From: Candidatus Aristotella avistercoris
GTDB taxonomy: Bacteria; Bacillota; Clostridia; Oscillospirales; Ruminococcaceae
Assembly (NCBI GenBank): GCA_904397835.1
Contig: CAJFOV010000048.1
Span: 1-38,175 of the forward strand
DNA length: 38,175 bases
Reading direction: 5' to 3'
Part shown: in pieces, positions 30,499 through 38,175 of the stretch
Position numbering within the stretch: position 1 is the stretch's first letter
How the letters are laid out: each line of letters opens with the position of its first letter
Notes under the pieces: model-generated
What the model was told of the DNA's origin: nothing
The model's input: only the letters and a program-made list of their open reading frames with translations
Databases searched by the model: none
Program-made: the position numbers and the translations under genes

Positions 30499-31100
30499 CC
30501 CTTTTGAAACGCTTTTAAAACTGTATCGCCATCAGCAGTGGTGTAGGCTGTGGATGAATCCACTAGGTCACAGGAGCGGCGCAGGCAATCCGGCATATTC
30601 TCCACAAACCGCTTCGCCATCACGCAGGGCGGCTGAACCATGCCTCCTCGGATCCACTCCAGCAACGTTTGGGTGATGCCCGCCGCCGCAAAGTGAATCG
30701 CAAACTGGGTGGATTCCGCATCCGCTGGCAGCCCCTGCCCCAGATACCGCAGTAGGTTTTTCTGGCAGCGCAGGTAGTAGCTGCGGTAAAAGCTGTTGTA
30801 CCCCTCCAGGGTCATGGCTTGCCGGTAAAAGGTTCGGCTACCCAACATCAGTTGCAGACAAACGCACCAACTCTCCTCCAAATTCCGGTTGACATCAAAC
30901 AGCTCAAAGGCCAATCGGGTCTTCTCCAGGTGAACCCAGTCAATCAGGTCATAGAGATCTCGAAAGTACCGGTAAAAGGTCTGGCGGGACAGGCCGCTCT
31001 CCCCAATCACCTGAGAGGCACGGATTTGGGACAGCGGCTTGCGCTCCATCAACTGCTCCAGGGCCCTGGCAAATTGCGCTTGGGCGGATGTTTCCCCCAT
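30489..31100 (-). CDS. TetR/AcrR family regulator
   Basis: DNA-binding regulator, 203 aa. The start at 31100 follows GGAGGGGG; the frame is open to 31154 but without a ribosome-binding site. The N-terminal helix-turn-helix is IRASQVIGESGLSRQTFYRYFRDLYDLIDWV (residues about 25-55, shown here in part: GESGLSRQTFYRYF). The C-terminal region resembles the DhaS-type TetR C-terminal domain (TetR_C_8). It is divergent from the AbgB-like amidohydrolase. Its own promoter contains a palindrome over the -10 box, indicating autorepression and probable control of the amidohydrolase (inference). Ligand unknown. Confidence 0.88.
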   Translation of the reverse strand: MGETSAQAQFARALEQLMERKPLSQIRASQVIGESGLSRQTFYRYFRDLYDLIDWVHLEKTRLAFELFDVNRNLEESWCVCLQLMLGSRTFYRQAMTLEGYNSFYRSYYLRCQKNLLRYLGQGLPADAESTQFAIHFAAAGITQTLLEWIRGGMVQPPCVMAKRFVENMPDCLRRSCDLVDSSTAYTTADGDTVLKAFQKGCR

Positions 31101-31156
31101 GGGTTCCCCCTCCTTTTGATCTGGATCATTGTGCAGACAGATGTGACAGAACATTA

Positions 31157-31173
31157 AAATTGTACCACAATTT
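31157..31173. promoter_or_regulatory. TetR-type palindromic operator
   Basis: AAATTGT (31157-31163), ACC, ACAATTT (31167-31173): perfect 7-bp arms in the divergent region. It covers the -10 of the tetR promoter and lies just upstream of the extended -10 of the amidohydrolase promoter. Confidence 0.6.
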
Positions 31174-31188
31174 GTGATATAACGTCAA
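31159..31188 (-). promoter_or_regulatory. Promoter of the TetR gene
   Basis: On the minus strand TTGACG (31183-31188), 18-bp spacer, TACAAT (31159-31164). Confidence 0.68.
31175..31183 (+). promoter_or_regulatory. Extended -10 promoter of the AbgB-like gene
   Basis: TGATATAAC: TATAAC (31178-31183) with the extended TG; no good -35, and the operator occupies that side. Confidence 0.45.
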
Positions 31189-31270
31189 ATTTATGAATTG
31201 AGCACATCAAAAAACTGTGAGAAAATTGGAATGGAATCTCCAACGACATCACAGAAAGGAAGGGAAATCG

Positions 31271-32656
31271 ATGTGCGGACAAATTGCATTGCAGGAGATT
31301 GATACCCAGCAGGAGCTGCTGGTGGATCTGGCCAAAAAGATCTGGGCCAACCCGGAGGTCGGCTACCAGGAGGTGAAGGCCAGTGAATGGACAGCCCAGG
31401 TGCTGGAGGAGGCGGGCTTTCAGGTGGAGCGGGGCTGCGCTGGTGTACCCACCTCGCTGCGGGCCGTCTGGGGCAGCGGCAAGCCGGTCGTCGGCTTTTT
31501 GGGGGAATATGACGCCCTGTACAACCTGAGCCAAACGGTCTCCATCCATCCGGAGCCCGTGGTGGAGGGGGCCCCTGGCCACGGCTGCGGCCACAACCTG
31601 ATGGCCCCGGCCTGCGTGGGGGCGGTCATGGGACTGAAGCGGGAGATGCAGGCCCGCAACCTCCCCGGCACCCTCGTCTTCTACGGCTGCCCGGCGGAGG
31701 AGATGCTCACCGGCAAGGCCTTTATGGCCAGGGGCGGGGCCTTCCGGGAGTTGGACATTGCCTTCTCCTGGCACCCACTCCAGCGGGCAGATATGATGTC
31801 CATGGGCACCGCCTGCGGAATGAACAGTGCAAAATTCCACTTTAAAGGCAGGACCGCCCACGCCGGTGGCGACCCGGAAAACGGGCGCAGCGCCCTGGAT
31901 GCCGCCCAGATTATGAACACCGCTGTGGAGTATCTGCGGGAACATGTGCCAGAGGGGGTGCGCATCCACTATGCCTTTACAGAGGTCCCCGGCTCCCCCA
32001 ACGTGGTCCCAGAGAACGTGACCCTCTGGTACTATGTGCGGGCCCTGTCCCGGGAGGTGGTGGAGGAGGTATACCGCCGGGTTGTGCGGGCTGCAGAGGG
32101 GGCCGCCTGGGCCACGGAGACCCAGATGACCGTTGAATTTTTGGGCGGCTGTTATGAGACCCTCCAAAACCGGGTTCTGTTTGATCTGCTCCGGGAAGCT
32201 CAGCAGGAGCTGCCTGCCATCCAATGGACGCCCCAGGAGCTGGAGTTCGCCAAGGATCTGAATCAGAACAGCGCCAACTACAGCGCCATGGTGGCCCACG
32301 GGGCCATTGATGAGGACACCCAGATGGACAGCCGCATCTCGCCGGTACACTTCCAATCCCTCTATGGCTCCAACGATGTCAGCGAGGTACAGCACATCCT
32401 CCCTGCTGCCTTCTTTGGTACCGCCAGCAGCAACATCGGCGCCGCCGCCCACAGCTGGCAGATTGTGGCCTGTTCCGGCCACTCCATTGGCATGAAGGGG
32501 ATGCTCCAAGGGGCCAAGATCATGGCCCTGGCCGCCTTAAAGGCCTTAGAAAACCCGGAGATCATTGCCCGGGCCAAGGAGGAGTTCCAGCAGCAGACCC
32601 ATGGCCGCGCCTATGTCTGCCCCATCCCCGACGAGGTTCCGGTGCCTGGCACCTAA
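31271..32656 (+). CDS. M20 family amidohydrolase, AbgB-like
   Basis: Zinc-type peptidase/amidohydrolase of 461 residues, closest by eye to p-aminobenzoyl-glutamate hydrolase subunit B. The start at 31271 follows AAGGAAGG. Metal and catalytic positions are visible in GHGCGHNLMAPA (about 99-110), YGCPAEEMLTGK (about 138, the catalytic Glu pair), and FSWHPLQ (about 165). The dimerisation insert lies in the middle (KFHFKGRTAHAGGDPENGRS). A C-terminal AAHSWQIVACSGHSIGMKG segment completes the site. It probably cleaves an acyl-amino acid; folate breakdown products are one possibility. No abgA or abgT partner is present. Regulated by the divergent TetR protein (inference). Confidence 0.9.
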   Translation: MCGQIALQEIDTQQELLVDLAKKIWANPEVGYQEVKASEWTAQVLEEAGFQVERGCAGVPTSLRAVWGSGKPVVGFLGEYDALYNLSQTVSIHPEPVVEGAPGHGCGHNLMAPACVGAVMGLKREMQARNLPGTLVFYGCPAEEMLTGKAFMARGGAFRELDIAFSWHPLQRADMMSMGTACGMNSAKFHFKGRTAHAGGDPENGRSALDAAQIMNTAVEYLREHVPEGVRIHYAFTEVPGSPNVVPENVTLWYYVRALSREVVEEVYRRVVRAAEGAAWATETQMTVEFLGGCYETLQNRVLFDLLREAQQELPAIQWTPQELEFAKDLNQNSANYSAMVAHGAIDEDTQMDSRISPVHFQSLYGSNDVSEVQHILPAAFFGTASSNIGAAAHSWQIVACSGHSIGMKGMLQGAKIMALAALKALENPEIIARAKEEFQQQTHGRAYVCPIPDEVPVPGT

Positions 32657-32696
32657 ACCATCGGCTGCCGGTCGGCCATCCACCGCCTGGTGACGC

Positions 32697-32737
32697 AAGA
32701 TCCCCTGTCGTGATGTTCCGTCGCGGCAGGGGATCTT
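32697..32737. terminator. Hairpin between convergent AbgB-like and DUF169 genes
   Basis: Perfect 11-bp arms AAGATCCCCTG (32697-32707) and CAGGGGATCTT (32727-32737). The U-tracts are short in both directions; likely a shared terminator. Confidence 0.6.
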
Positions 32738-32750
32738 TCATACGGCTGTT

Positions 32751-33614
32751 CTATTCTTCCGAGGTTGATCCCTTACCGGCCTGGTGTTCTGCCAAAAACA
32801 CAGCGTACCTTCTGGTATCCTCCTGGCGCTTGTCGCTCCAAGCCTTGGCTGTGACACCGTAGTAGGCACTCTTATCCAGGGCAAATCCCAGCTCCATGGG
32901 GTCCGTCAAATTTGAGAGGATCCGATCCTTGGCCTCAGGGGTCTCAATGTTATTGAGGGTCCGGAGCACACCGTCGGCCACAGGGGCAAACAGGTTGATG
33001 GGCATGCCCACCCCCAATTCTCCCTCCCCCCACTTGCAGGCCCGGCGGGTTCCTGCACAGAGGACCGAAAGGTTCAAGTCGTTCTTCACAAAGGGACGGG
33101 CGGCCAGGTCGGAACAGACCCCCTGGTTGCCTGCCATCCCCAGGTGCTTTGGCACGCCGAAGAAGTGGACATATCCCTGGACAATCCGCATCACCTGGAA
33201 GGCGTTGGCCACCAAAATCACCAGATCTGCCTGCTCCAACTGATCCAGGGGACCCACCTCAATGCCGTGGATGTGCTGGGGGATCCGCACCACCTCGTCC
33301 TGGACCTGTTTTGCAATGGCCCGGCTGGCGTACAGGCCGCAGCCGTAGTACATCTCTCCAGAGGTGGTTGTGGGATCCTCCGGCTCCAGGCCCAGGGCCT
33401 CCCGGGCGCATCCGCACCCAAAATTGGACAGATCCGATTTCAGGCACTCCCCTTGGCTTGCCCGCATGACCATGTAGCAAAACCGGGTCCGATGCCGGAA
33501 CTGGGGCAGCGGGGAATCCTGAAACTCCGCCCAGGTGTAAAGGAATCTCACACCCACCACCTGCCGCTGCAAATTCAGCGCCAGAGACAGCCGGCGCACA
33601 CGCTGTTGTTCCAA
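32751..33614 (-). CDS. DUF169 family protein, copy 1
   Basis: A 287-residue protein of the uncharacterised DUF169 family (COG2043). The start is TTG at 33614 with AAGGAGGG upstream. It is a clear paralogue of the protein at 34381-35241. Shared blocks include FLYTWAE and QDS near the N-terminus, AREALGL, AKQVQDEV, and KNDLNLSVLCAGTRRACKW (about 174). Conserved cysteines occur in FCYM, GCGCAREA and SVLCAGTRRAC, so metal or Fe-S binding is possible. It is the last gene of the amino-acid ABC operon, 32 bases after the ATPase. No function can be assigned. Confidence 0.85.
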   Translation of the reverse strand: MEQQRVRRLSLALNLQRQVVGVRFLYTWAEFQDSPLPQFRHRTRFCYMVMRASQGECLKSDLSNFGCGCAREALGLEPEDPTTTSGEMYYGCGLYASRAIAKQVQDEVVRIPQHIHGIEVGPLDQLEQADLVILVANAFQVMRIVQGYVHFFGVPKHLGMAGNQGVCSDLAARPFVKNDLNLSVLCAGTRRACKWGEGELGVGMPINLFAPVADGVLRTLNNIETPEAKDRILSNLTDPMELGFALDKSAYYGVTAKAWSDKRQEDTRRYAVFLAEHQAGKGSTSEE

Positions 33615-33646
33615 TGCGATCCCTCCTTCTTTGCGGATGACAGGGG

Positions 33647-34384
33647 CTAGTATGCCATCCGCTGCAAAAATTTCTTGGTGCGCTCATGCTGGGGATTGGC
33701 AAACAGCTGGGCGGGCGGCGCATCCTCCACAATGACCCCGCCGTCCATAAACAGCACCCGGTCGGCCACCTCCCGGGCAAATTTCATCTCGTGGGTCACC
33801 AGGATCATGGCCCGCTTGTGGTCACTGGCCAGGGCACGGATCACCTCCAGCACCTCCCCCACCAGTTCCGGGTCCAGGGAGGAGGTGGGCTCGTCAAACA
33901 GGATGCAGGCCGGATTCACCGCCATGGCCCGGGCAATGCCGATACGCTGCTGTTGGCCGCCGGAGAGGCGGGAGGGGTAGACATCGGCCTTCTCCTCCAG
34001 GCCCACCTTGCGCAGCAGCTCCATGGCCATCTCACGGGCCTGGTCTTTGGGGATCTTCTGTACCGTGGCCAGAGGTTCCATCACATTGCCCAGAGCCGTT
34101 CGGTTGCGGAACAGACAGTAGGTCTGGAAGACCATAGAGGTCTTCTTGCGCAGCTGGCGGACCTGCTCCCGGGTGTGCTGTTGTGCATCTACCCGGACGC
34201 CGTCGATCTCAATGATCCCCTGTTGGGGCTCCTCCAGATAGTTCAGGCAGCGCAGAAGGGTGGATTTTCCAGTGCCGGAGGGGCCGATGATGACCACCAC
34301 CTCCCCGGCGGACACCTGCAGGTTTACTCCTTTGAGCACCTGCAGGTCCCCATAACTTTTGTGTAGATCAGTCACTTGGATCAT
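33647..34384 (-). CDS. Amino-acid ABC transporter ATP-binding protein (GlnQ/HisP type)
   Basis: Cytoplasmic ATPase of a polar amino-acid importer, 245 aa. The start at 34384 overlaps the upstream DUF169 stop as ATGA (34381-34384). Walker A is GPSGTGKS (about 34-41), the Q-loop FQTYCLF, the signature LSGGQQQR, Walker B CILFDEPTSSLDPE and the switch VTHEMKFA. It belongs with the permease and binding protein upstream in the same operon, with the two DUF169 genes interleaved. Confidence 0.95.
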   Translation of the reverse strand: MIQVTDLHKSYGDLQVLKGVNLQVSAGEVVVIIGPSGTGKSTLLRCLNYLEEPQQGIIEIDGVRVDAQQHTREQVRQLRKKTSMVFQTYCLFRNRTALGNVMEPLATVQKIPKDQAREMAMELLRKVGLEEKADVYPSRLSGGQQQRIGIARAMAVNPACILFDEPTSSLDPELVGEVLEVIRALASDHKRAMILVTHEMKFAREVADRVLFMDGGVIVEDAPPAQLFANPQHERTKKFLQRMAY

Positions 34385-35241
34385 AGGGTTACCCGCTCCT
34401 CCGTCTGTTGTTGCTGGACCTGCCACGCCTCATAGCGCTCCTGATCCTCCTGGCGCTTTTTGGTCCACAGCTCTGAATTTTTCCCATAGTGGACCCCCTG
34501 ATCAATGGCAATTCCCAGGGCATCCGGACTGCTCAGGCGGTGGAGGATCTCCTCCTTGGCGTCGGGATATTCAATGCCGTTGAGGGTCTGGATCACCCCA
34601 TCGGCCACGGGAAGAAAGCGGTTGATGGGCAGGCCCAGCCCCAACTCTCCCCTGCTCCACCGGCAGGCCCGGCGGGTTCCCGCACAGAGCACCGAAAGGT
34701 TCAGGTCATTTTTTACATAGGGGCGGGCGGCCAGGTCGGCACAGATCCCCTGGTTCCCCACGGTACACAGGTTTCTGGGGGGACCGTAACAGTAGGCATA
34801 ACCCTGGACCACACGCATGGCCTGGAAAGCATCCAAAACCATCATCACAAGATCGGCATCCTGTAACTGCTCCAAAGGACCCATCTCGATGCCATAGATC
34901 TGTTGCGGGATGCGCAGCACCTCATCCTGAACCTGTTTGGCCACCGCCCGGCTCTGGTAGATCCCACAGCTGAAATAGATCTCCCCAGAATCGGTGGTGG
35001 GCTTGGGCGGGGTCAACCCCAGGGCCTCCCGGGCTCGGCCGCAGGTGCAGTGGTACTCCCGCGCCTTAAAGCAGGCGCCTTTGCTGGCCTGCAGGGTCAT
35101 ATAGCAGAAGCTGGTACGCCCCTGGTACTCTTCCAAGGACGAATCTTGGTACTCCGCCCAGGTGTATAAAAACTTAAGGCCCACCACCTGGCGTTCCAGC
35201 CCCAGGGCAGTGGAAAATTGATAGACTTGCTGTTGATACAT
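34381..35241 (-). CDS. DUF169 family protein, copy 2
   Basis: A 286-residue paralogue of copy 1 across its whole length: FLYTWAEYQDS (25-35), FCYMTLQASKGACF, GRAREALGL, AKQVQDEVLRIPQQIYGIEMGP and KNDLNLSVLCAGTRRAC. The pattern of conserved cysteines is similar but not identical (CTCGRAREA against CGCAREA in copy 1). It starts at ATG 35241, 14 bases after the permease, and its stop overlaps the ATPase ATG, so it is translationally coupled to the transporter. Function unknown; a role with the transported substrate is inference. Confidence 0.87.
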   Translation of the reverse strand: MYQQQVYQFSTALGLERQVVGLKFLYTWAEYQDSSLEEYQGRTSFCYMTLQASKGACFKAREYHCTCGRAREALGLTPPKPTTDSGEIYFSCGIYQSRAVAKQVQDEVLRIPQQIYGIEMGPLEQLQDADLVMMVLDAFQAMRVVQGYAYCYGPPRNLCTVGNQGICADLAARPYVKNDLNLSVLCAGTRRACRWSRGELGLGLPINRFLPVADGVIQTLNGIEYPDAKEEILHRLSSPDALGIAIDQGVHYGKNSELWTKKRQEDQERYEAWQVQQQQTEERVTL

Positions 35242-35255
35242 GGTATTTCTCCCCC

Positions 35256-35921
35256 TTACATAAACCGGTTGGCCCGCTGCTCCAGCCGTTTTTGTAAAAA
35301 GTCAATGACCAGCACAATGCCCCAATAGACAAAGCCCACCGCCACATAGGACTCCAAATAGCGGTAGGAGAGGGTGGAGCCCAGCTTTGCACGGGCCAAC
35401 AGCTCCACCACGCCGATGGTAAAGCCCATGGCCGTGCTCTTGATCATGTTGACAAAGGTGTTGCCAAAGGTGGGGATGGCCGTGACAATGGCCTGGGGCA
35501 GCACAATGTTCTTCATGGTTTGGAACTTGTTCATACCGATGGAGGTGGCCGCCTCAATCTGGCCCTTGTCCACCGACAGCAGGGCACCGCGGATATTCTC
35601 TGAAATAAAGGCAGCGGAGTTCATGGAGATGGTGATGATGAGGGTGGCCTCGGCAGAGATGGACCGCATGGGTACAATGATCTGGGGCAGACCATAATAG
35701 AACAAAAACAGCTGTGTGATGTAGGGGGTGGAGCGGTAAAAGGAGATATACACCCCCGCAAACTTGCGTAAGATCACAAAGCGGCTCTTTTTGAGGGCTG
35801 CCAGCACCCCGCCCAGCACAATGGAGATACAGAAGGCCAAAATCCCCAGGTAGAGGGTGTAGGGGATCTTTTGGATCAACCCCGGAAAGACGCTAAAAAA
35901 ATATTCCAGATCAAAATCCAA
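35256..35921 (-). CDS. Amino-acid ABC transporter permease (HisM/GlnP type)
   Basis: Membrane permease of 221 residues. The start is TTG at 35921 with GAAGGAGG upstream. It has about five hydrophobic helices and the EAA-type coupling loop EAATSIGMNKFQTMKNIVLPQA at about 133-154 (shown in part: AATSIGMNKFQTMKNIVLP). VYISFYRSTPYITQLFLFYYG is the typical early loop of this family. Its substrate partner is the binding protein immediately upstream. Confidence 0.94.
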   Translation of the reverse strand: MDFDLEYFFSVFPGLIQKIPYTLYLGILAFCISIVLGGVLAALKKSRFVILRKFAGVYISFYRSTPYITQLFLFYYGLPQIIVPMRSISAEATLIITISMNSAAFISENIRGALLSVDKGQIEAATSIGMNKFQTMKNIVLPQAIVTAIPTFGNTFVNMIKSTAMGFTIGVVELLARAKLGSTLSYRYLESYVAVGFVYWGIVLVIDFLQKRLEQRANRFM

Positions 35922-35960
35922 GTTGTTCGTCCTCCTTCACAATGACGGCGATAAAAGGGA

Positions 35961-35995
35961 AAACCGGGCATCAAACGCATTTGGATGCCCGGTTT
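35961..35995 (-). terminator. Intercistronic hairpin between binding protein and permease
   Basis: Perfect 12-bp arms (35961-35972 and 35984-35995) with an 11-nt loop, followed on the minus strand by TCCCTTTTATC. It probably acts as a leaky terminator or RNA-stabilising hairpin that keeps binding-protein expression above that of the permease. Confidence 0.6.
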
Positions 35996-36009
35996 GGAAA
36001 GCAGTCCTG

Positions 36010-36885
36010 TTAGTTGGAACTGGAAGAGGAGTTCTGGCCTGCAACCTCCTCTGTGGCCTCACTGAAGGGGACGGTGATATCCCGCTCGAACCACTTTTCG
36101 GACAGAGCGGCCAGGGAGCCATCCTCCAACATCTCGGTGATGACGGAATTGAGTTTGTCCAGCACATCCTGGGGAACGTTCTTATTGACGGGGAACACGT
36201 TCTCCTCCACAATGATGGGGTCGCCAAACATCTTGTAGTCGTCGGCCTGGCCCTCCCGCTGCTGCTTTTCAAAGGCCAGGATGTTCCAGGGGAAGGCCTG
36301 GAAGCGGTCCAATTTCAGGTTCTCCAGCAGGGAGCCCTCTGTGAAGACCAGCTCAATGGGCTCCTCCCCCTCAGGCAGGGAGGCGTTGTAGTTGTTGAAG
36401 AACTCCGCCAGTTTGCCACCTGCATCGATGCAGACCTTCAAGCCGTGCAGATCCTCAATGGACTCATAGGGCTTGTCCTTCAGGCTCACCAGGAAGATCT
36501 CGTTGTAGCCGTAGGGAACAGTGAAGTTGTACTTATCCTTGATGGAGTCGCGGATGGTCTGCTGACCGGCCAAAATGTCGATCCGGTCGGCATCCATGGC
36601 CGCATACTGGGAGTCCGTACCGTCGATGTATTGGATGTCCGCCTTATAGCCGGCACGGTCGCAGATCTCCTCCCACAGGTCCACCACGAAACCGGCGGGC
36701 TGCTCATTCTCATCCAGGTAACCAAAGGGAACGGAGGTGCCCATGCCAATGCGCAGGGTCACCTGATCGTCACCAGATGTGCCGCTGCCAGACGTGCTGG
36801 AGCTGCCCTGATCGTTCCCGCATCCGGCAAACATGGCAAGGGTCATGCTGGCTGCGAGCAAACATGTCAACAATCTCTTTTTCAT
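36010..36885 (-). CDS. Amino-acid ABC transporter substrate-binding lipoprotein
   Basis: Extracytoplasmic binding protein of the polar amino-acid family (PBPb), 291 aa from the ATG at 36885 (GGAGG upstream). The signal peptide ends with the lipobox FAGC, so it is lipid-anchored; a Ser/Gly-rich spacer follows. The fold shows LRIGMGTSVPFGYLDENEQPAG at the start, SQYAAMDADRIDILAGQQT near 95, and LSEKWFERDITVPF near the C-terminus. The ligand cannot be told from sequence. It is the first gene of the transporter operon and ends with a Ser-rich tail. Confidence 0.95.
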   Translation of the reverse strand: MKKRLLTCLLAASMTLAMFAGCGNDQGSSSTSGSGTSGDDQVTLRIGMGTSVPFGYLDENEQPAGFVVDLWEEICDRAGYKADIQYIDGTDSQYAAMDADRIDILAGQQTIRDSIKDKYNFTVPYGYNEIFLVSLKDKPYESIEDLHGLKVCIDAGGKLAEFFNNYNASLPEGEEPIELVFTEGSLLENLKLDRFQAFPWNILAFEKQQREGQADDYKMFGDPIIVEENVFPVNKNVPQDVLDKLNSVITEMLEDGSLAALSEKWFERDITVPFSEATEEVAGQNSSSSSN

Positions 36886-36935
36886 ACAACTTCCTCCAAA
36901 TATCACGTTTTTTGACCGTTTTAGGCCCAAAATTT

Positions 36936-36963
36936 ATTATATCGAAAGGGTTCGATAACACAA
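36936..36963 (-). promoter_or_regulatory. Promoter of the ABC-DUF169 operon with an embedded palindrome
   Basis: On the minus strand TTGTGT (36958-36963), 16-bp spacer, TATAAT (36936-36941). The spacer holds a palindrome, TATCGAA (36940-36946), AGGG, TTCGATA (36951-36957), an operator position for an unidentified repressor. The remaining stretch 36964-37143 shows no gene. Confidence 0.68.
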
Positions 36964-37143
36964 ATTGTTATTTTCGATCATTGGAAGAATTTGATTGTAA
37001 ATTTCTATCGCCTTCCTGATATGGCGTGGATTTCTTTCAAGTCAACCTCAATAATGGCCAAATAAGATTGCGAAACTTTGTAGAATGTTTCAATTTGCTA
37101 CAGGGCAATTCCTGTACAGATGGTGACACAAAATGGAAGCGTG

Positions 37144-37175
37144 CAAAAAAGCCGTGCAACCATGGTTGCACGGCT
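37144..37175 (-). terminator. Rho-independent terminator of groEL
   Basis: Arms 37150-37160 and 37165-37175 with a CATG centre; on the minus strand TTTTTT follows (37144-37149). Confidence 0.92.
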
Positions 37176-37248
37176 CTTCTGATATTCTCCTGGGAAAGGG
37201 CCGGCAAAAGCACCGGCCGCACCTCCCCTTTGCAAGGGCTTGGCCGCC

Positions 37249-38175
37249 TTAGTACATGCCGCCCATACCGCCCATGTTGGGATTGGCAGCGGCAGGAGTC
37301 TCCTCCTTCACATCGGCAACCAGGCTCTCGGTGGTGAGGACCATGGCAGCGACGGAAGCGGCGTTCTGCAGGGCGCTGCGGGTCACCTTGGTGGGATCCA
37401 CGATGCCTGCATCGATCATGTCGCAGTAGACCTCGGTGGCAGCATTGAAGCCATAGCCAATCTTGCGGCTGCGGCGGATCTTATCAATGATCACGGAGCC
37501 ATCCAGGCCGGCGTTGACGGCGATCTGGCGGGTGGGCTCCTCCAGGGCCTTCAGAACAATGCGGGCGCCGGTCTTCTCGTCCCCATCCAGGGTGGCGACC
37601 AGCTTCTCCACAGAGGAGATGGCGTTGATGAGTGCAGTGCCGCCGCCGGCGACAATGCCCTCCTCCACAGCGGCCTTGGTGGCAGCCAGGGCATCTTCGA
37701 TGCGCAGCTTCTTCTCCTTCATCTCCACCTCGGTGGCAGCGCCAACGCGGATGACAGCCACACCGCCGGAGAGTTTGGCCAGACGCTCCTGGAGCTTCTC
37801 CCGATCAAAGTCGGAGGTGCAGGTGGCAATCTGGTTCTTGATCTGCTCTACTCTGGCCTTGACAGCCTCACTGGAGCCAGCGCCATCCACAATGATGGTG
37901 TTCTCCTTCTGGACCTTGACCTGTTTTGCACGGCCCAGCTGAGCGATGGTGGCATCCTTCAGTTCCAGACCCAGGTCGGAGCTGATGACCTCGCCGCCGG
38001 TGAGGATGGCGATATCCTGGAGCATCTCCTTGCGGCGGTCGCCAAAGGCAGGGGCCTTGACGGCAACACAGGTGAAGGTGCCGCGGAGTTTGTTCACCAG
38101 CAGGGTGGCCAGGGCCTCGCCCTCCACGTCCTCTGCGATGATGACCAGCTTCTTGCCGGCTTGGACGATCTGCTC
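37249..38175 (-). CDS. groEL: Chaperonin GroEL, C-terminal part (runs off the right edge)
   Basis: 60-kDa chaperonin forming double rings that fold proteins in an ATP-dependent way. About 308 C-terminal residues are seen and the frame is open to base 38175, so the start lies outside. The apical-domain end ([20 protein letters not shown]), the intermediate domain [16 protein letters not shown]-like block, [11 protein letters not shown] (ATP site) and the C-terminal [11 protein letters not shown] tail are characteristic. It should be preceded by groES. Length and motifs are normal. Confidence 0.98.
   Translation of the reverse strand, partial: EQIVQAGKKLVIIAEDVEGEALATLLVNKLRGTFTCVAVKAPAFGDRRKEMLQDIAILTGGEVISSDLGLELKDATIAQLGRAKQVKVQKENTIIVDGAGSSEAVKARVEQIKNQIATCTSDFDREKLQERLAKLSGGVAVIRVGAATEVEMKEKKLRIEDALAATKAAVEEGIVAGGGTALINAISSVEKLVATLDGDEKTGARIVLKALEEPTRQIAVNAGLDGSVIIDKIRRSRKIGYGFNAATEVYCDMIDAGIVDPTKVTRSALQNAASVAAMVLTTESLVADVKEETPAAANPNMGGMGGMY

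Noticed and set aside
31154-32509. Minus-strand open frame opposite the AbgB-like gene
   Set aside because: Overlaps the divergent promoter region and lacks any family signature.
32751-35241. Two similar coding regions as a possible assembly duplication
   Set aside because: The copies differ throughout and are separated by the ATPase gene; they are diverged paralogues.
37150-37175. Palindrome with a CATG centre as a possible operator
   Set aside because: It lies 3' of groEL and is followed by TTTTTT on the groEL strand, so it is a terminator.
1-38175. tRNA, rRNA, CRISPR array, insertion sequence or prophage
   Set aside because: I looked for repeat-spacer patterns, transposase or integrase motifs and cloverleaf-type sequences and saw none.

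Overview
The window reads as chromosomal core DNA from a strictly anaerobic, GC-rich member of the Clostridia, most likely a gut Oscillospirales relative (Flavonifractor/Intestinimonas-like). The basis is Firmicutes gene orders (ssb-rpsR; asp23-nusB-xseA-xseB-ispA-dxs-tlyA-nadK-argR-recN), a tyrosine T-box riboswitch, a MecA-family adaptor, DUF3793 and DUF169 proteins, a superoxide reductase, Rnf-type genes and frequent GTG/TTG starts. I infer the taxon from these features; no marker was searched. I see no tRNA, rRNA, CRISPR array, insertion sequence or prophage.

Layout. 1-750: end of the rpsF-ssb-rpsR operon with a clear terminator. 750-5000: a small membrane protein, an FAD oxidoreductase, then a DUF3793-flavodoxin pair whose consensus promoter is covered by a 38-bp palindrome that looks like a metalloregulator box, then a CPBP membrane protease. 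5000-9100: superoxide reductase, a MocR-type regulator divergent from a short-chain dehydrogenase resembling bacterial 7-alpha-hydroxysteroid dehydrogenases, and a GldA-like iron-type alcohol dehydrogenase. 9177-10763: tyrS under a T-box leader. 10831-21596: one long minus-strand cluster starting from a promoter upstream of asp23 and covering envelope stress (asp23), transcription (nusB), a TsaD paralogue, exonuclease VII, isoprenoid synthesis (ispA, dxs), rRNA methylation (tlyA), NAD kinase, arginine repressor and recN.

21900-24330: a diacylglycerol-kinase-like lipid kinase and a TPR/beta-helix lipoprotein. 24346-28933: the most unusual part, an Rnf-like operon (C-D-E-A order) followed by a membrane-anchored glycoside-hydrolase-like protein. 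It lacks rnfG and rnfB; its RnfC has lost the N-terminal domain and the nucleotide/flavin-binding glycine motif; RnfA and RnfE each lack one expected cluster cysteine; and the flavinylation motif of RnfD is altered. All frames are intact and translationally coupled, so this looks like a repurposed complex rather than decay.

28980-32656: a short MecA-like adaptor, rpe, and a TetR regulator divergent from an AbgB-like amidohydrolase, with a palindrome between them. 32751-36963: a polar amino-acid ABC transporter operon (binding protein, permease, ATPase) into which two DUF169 paralogues are inserted, one coupled to the ATPase by an ATGA overlap. 37144-38175: groEL, running off the right edge, with its terminator.
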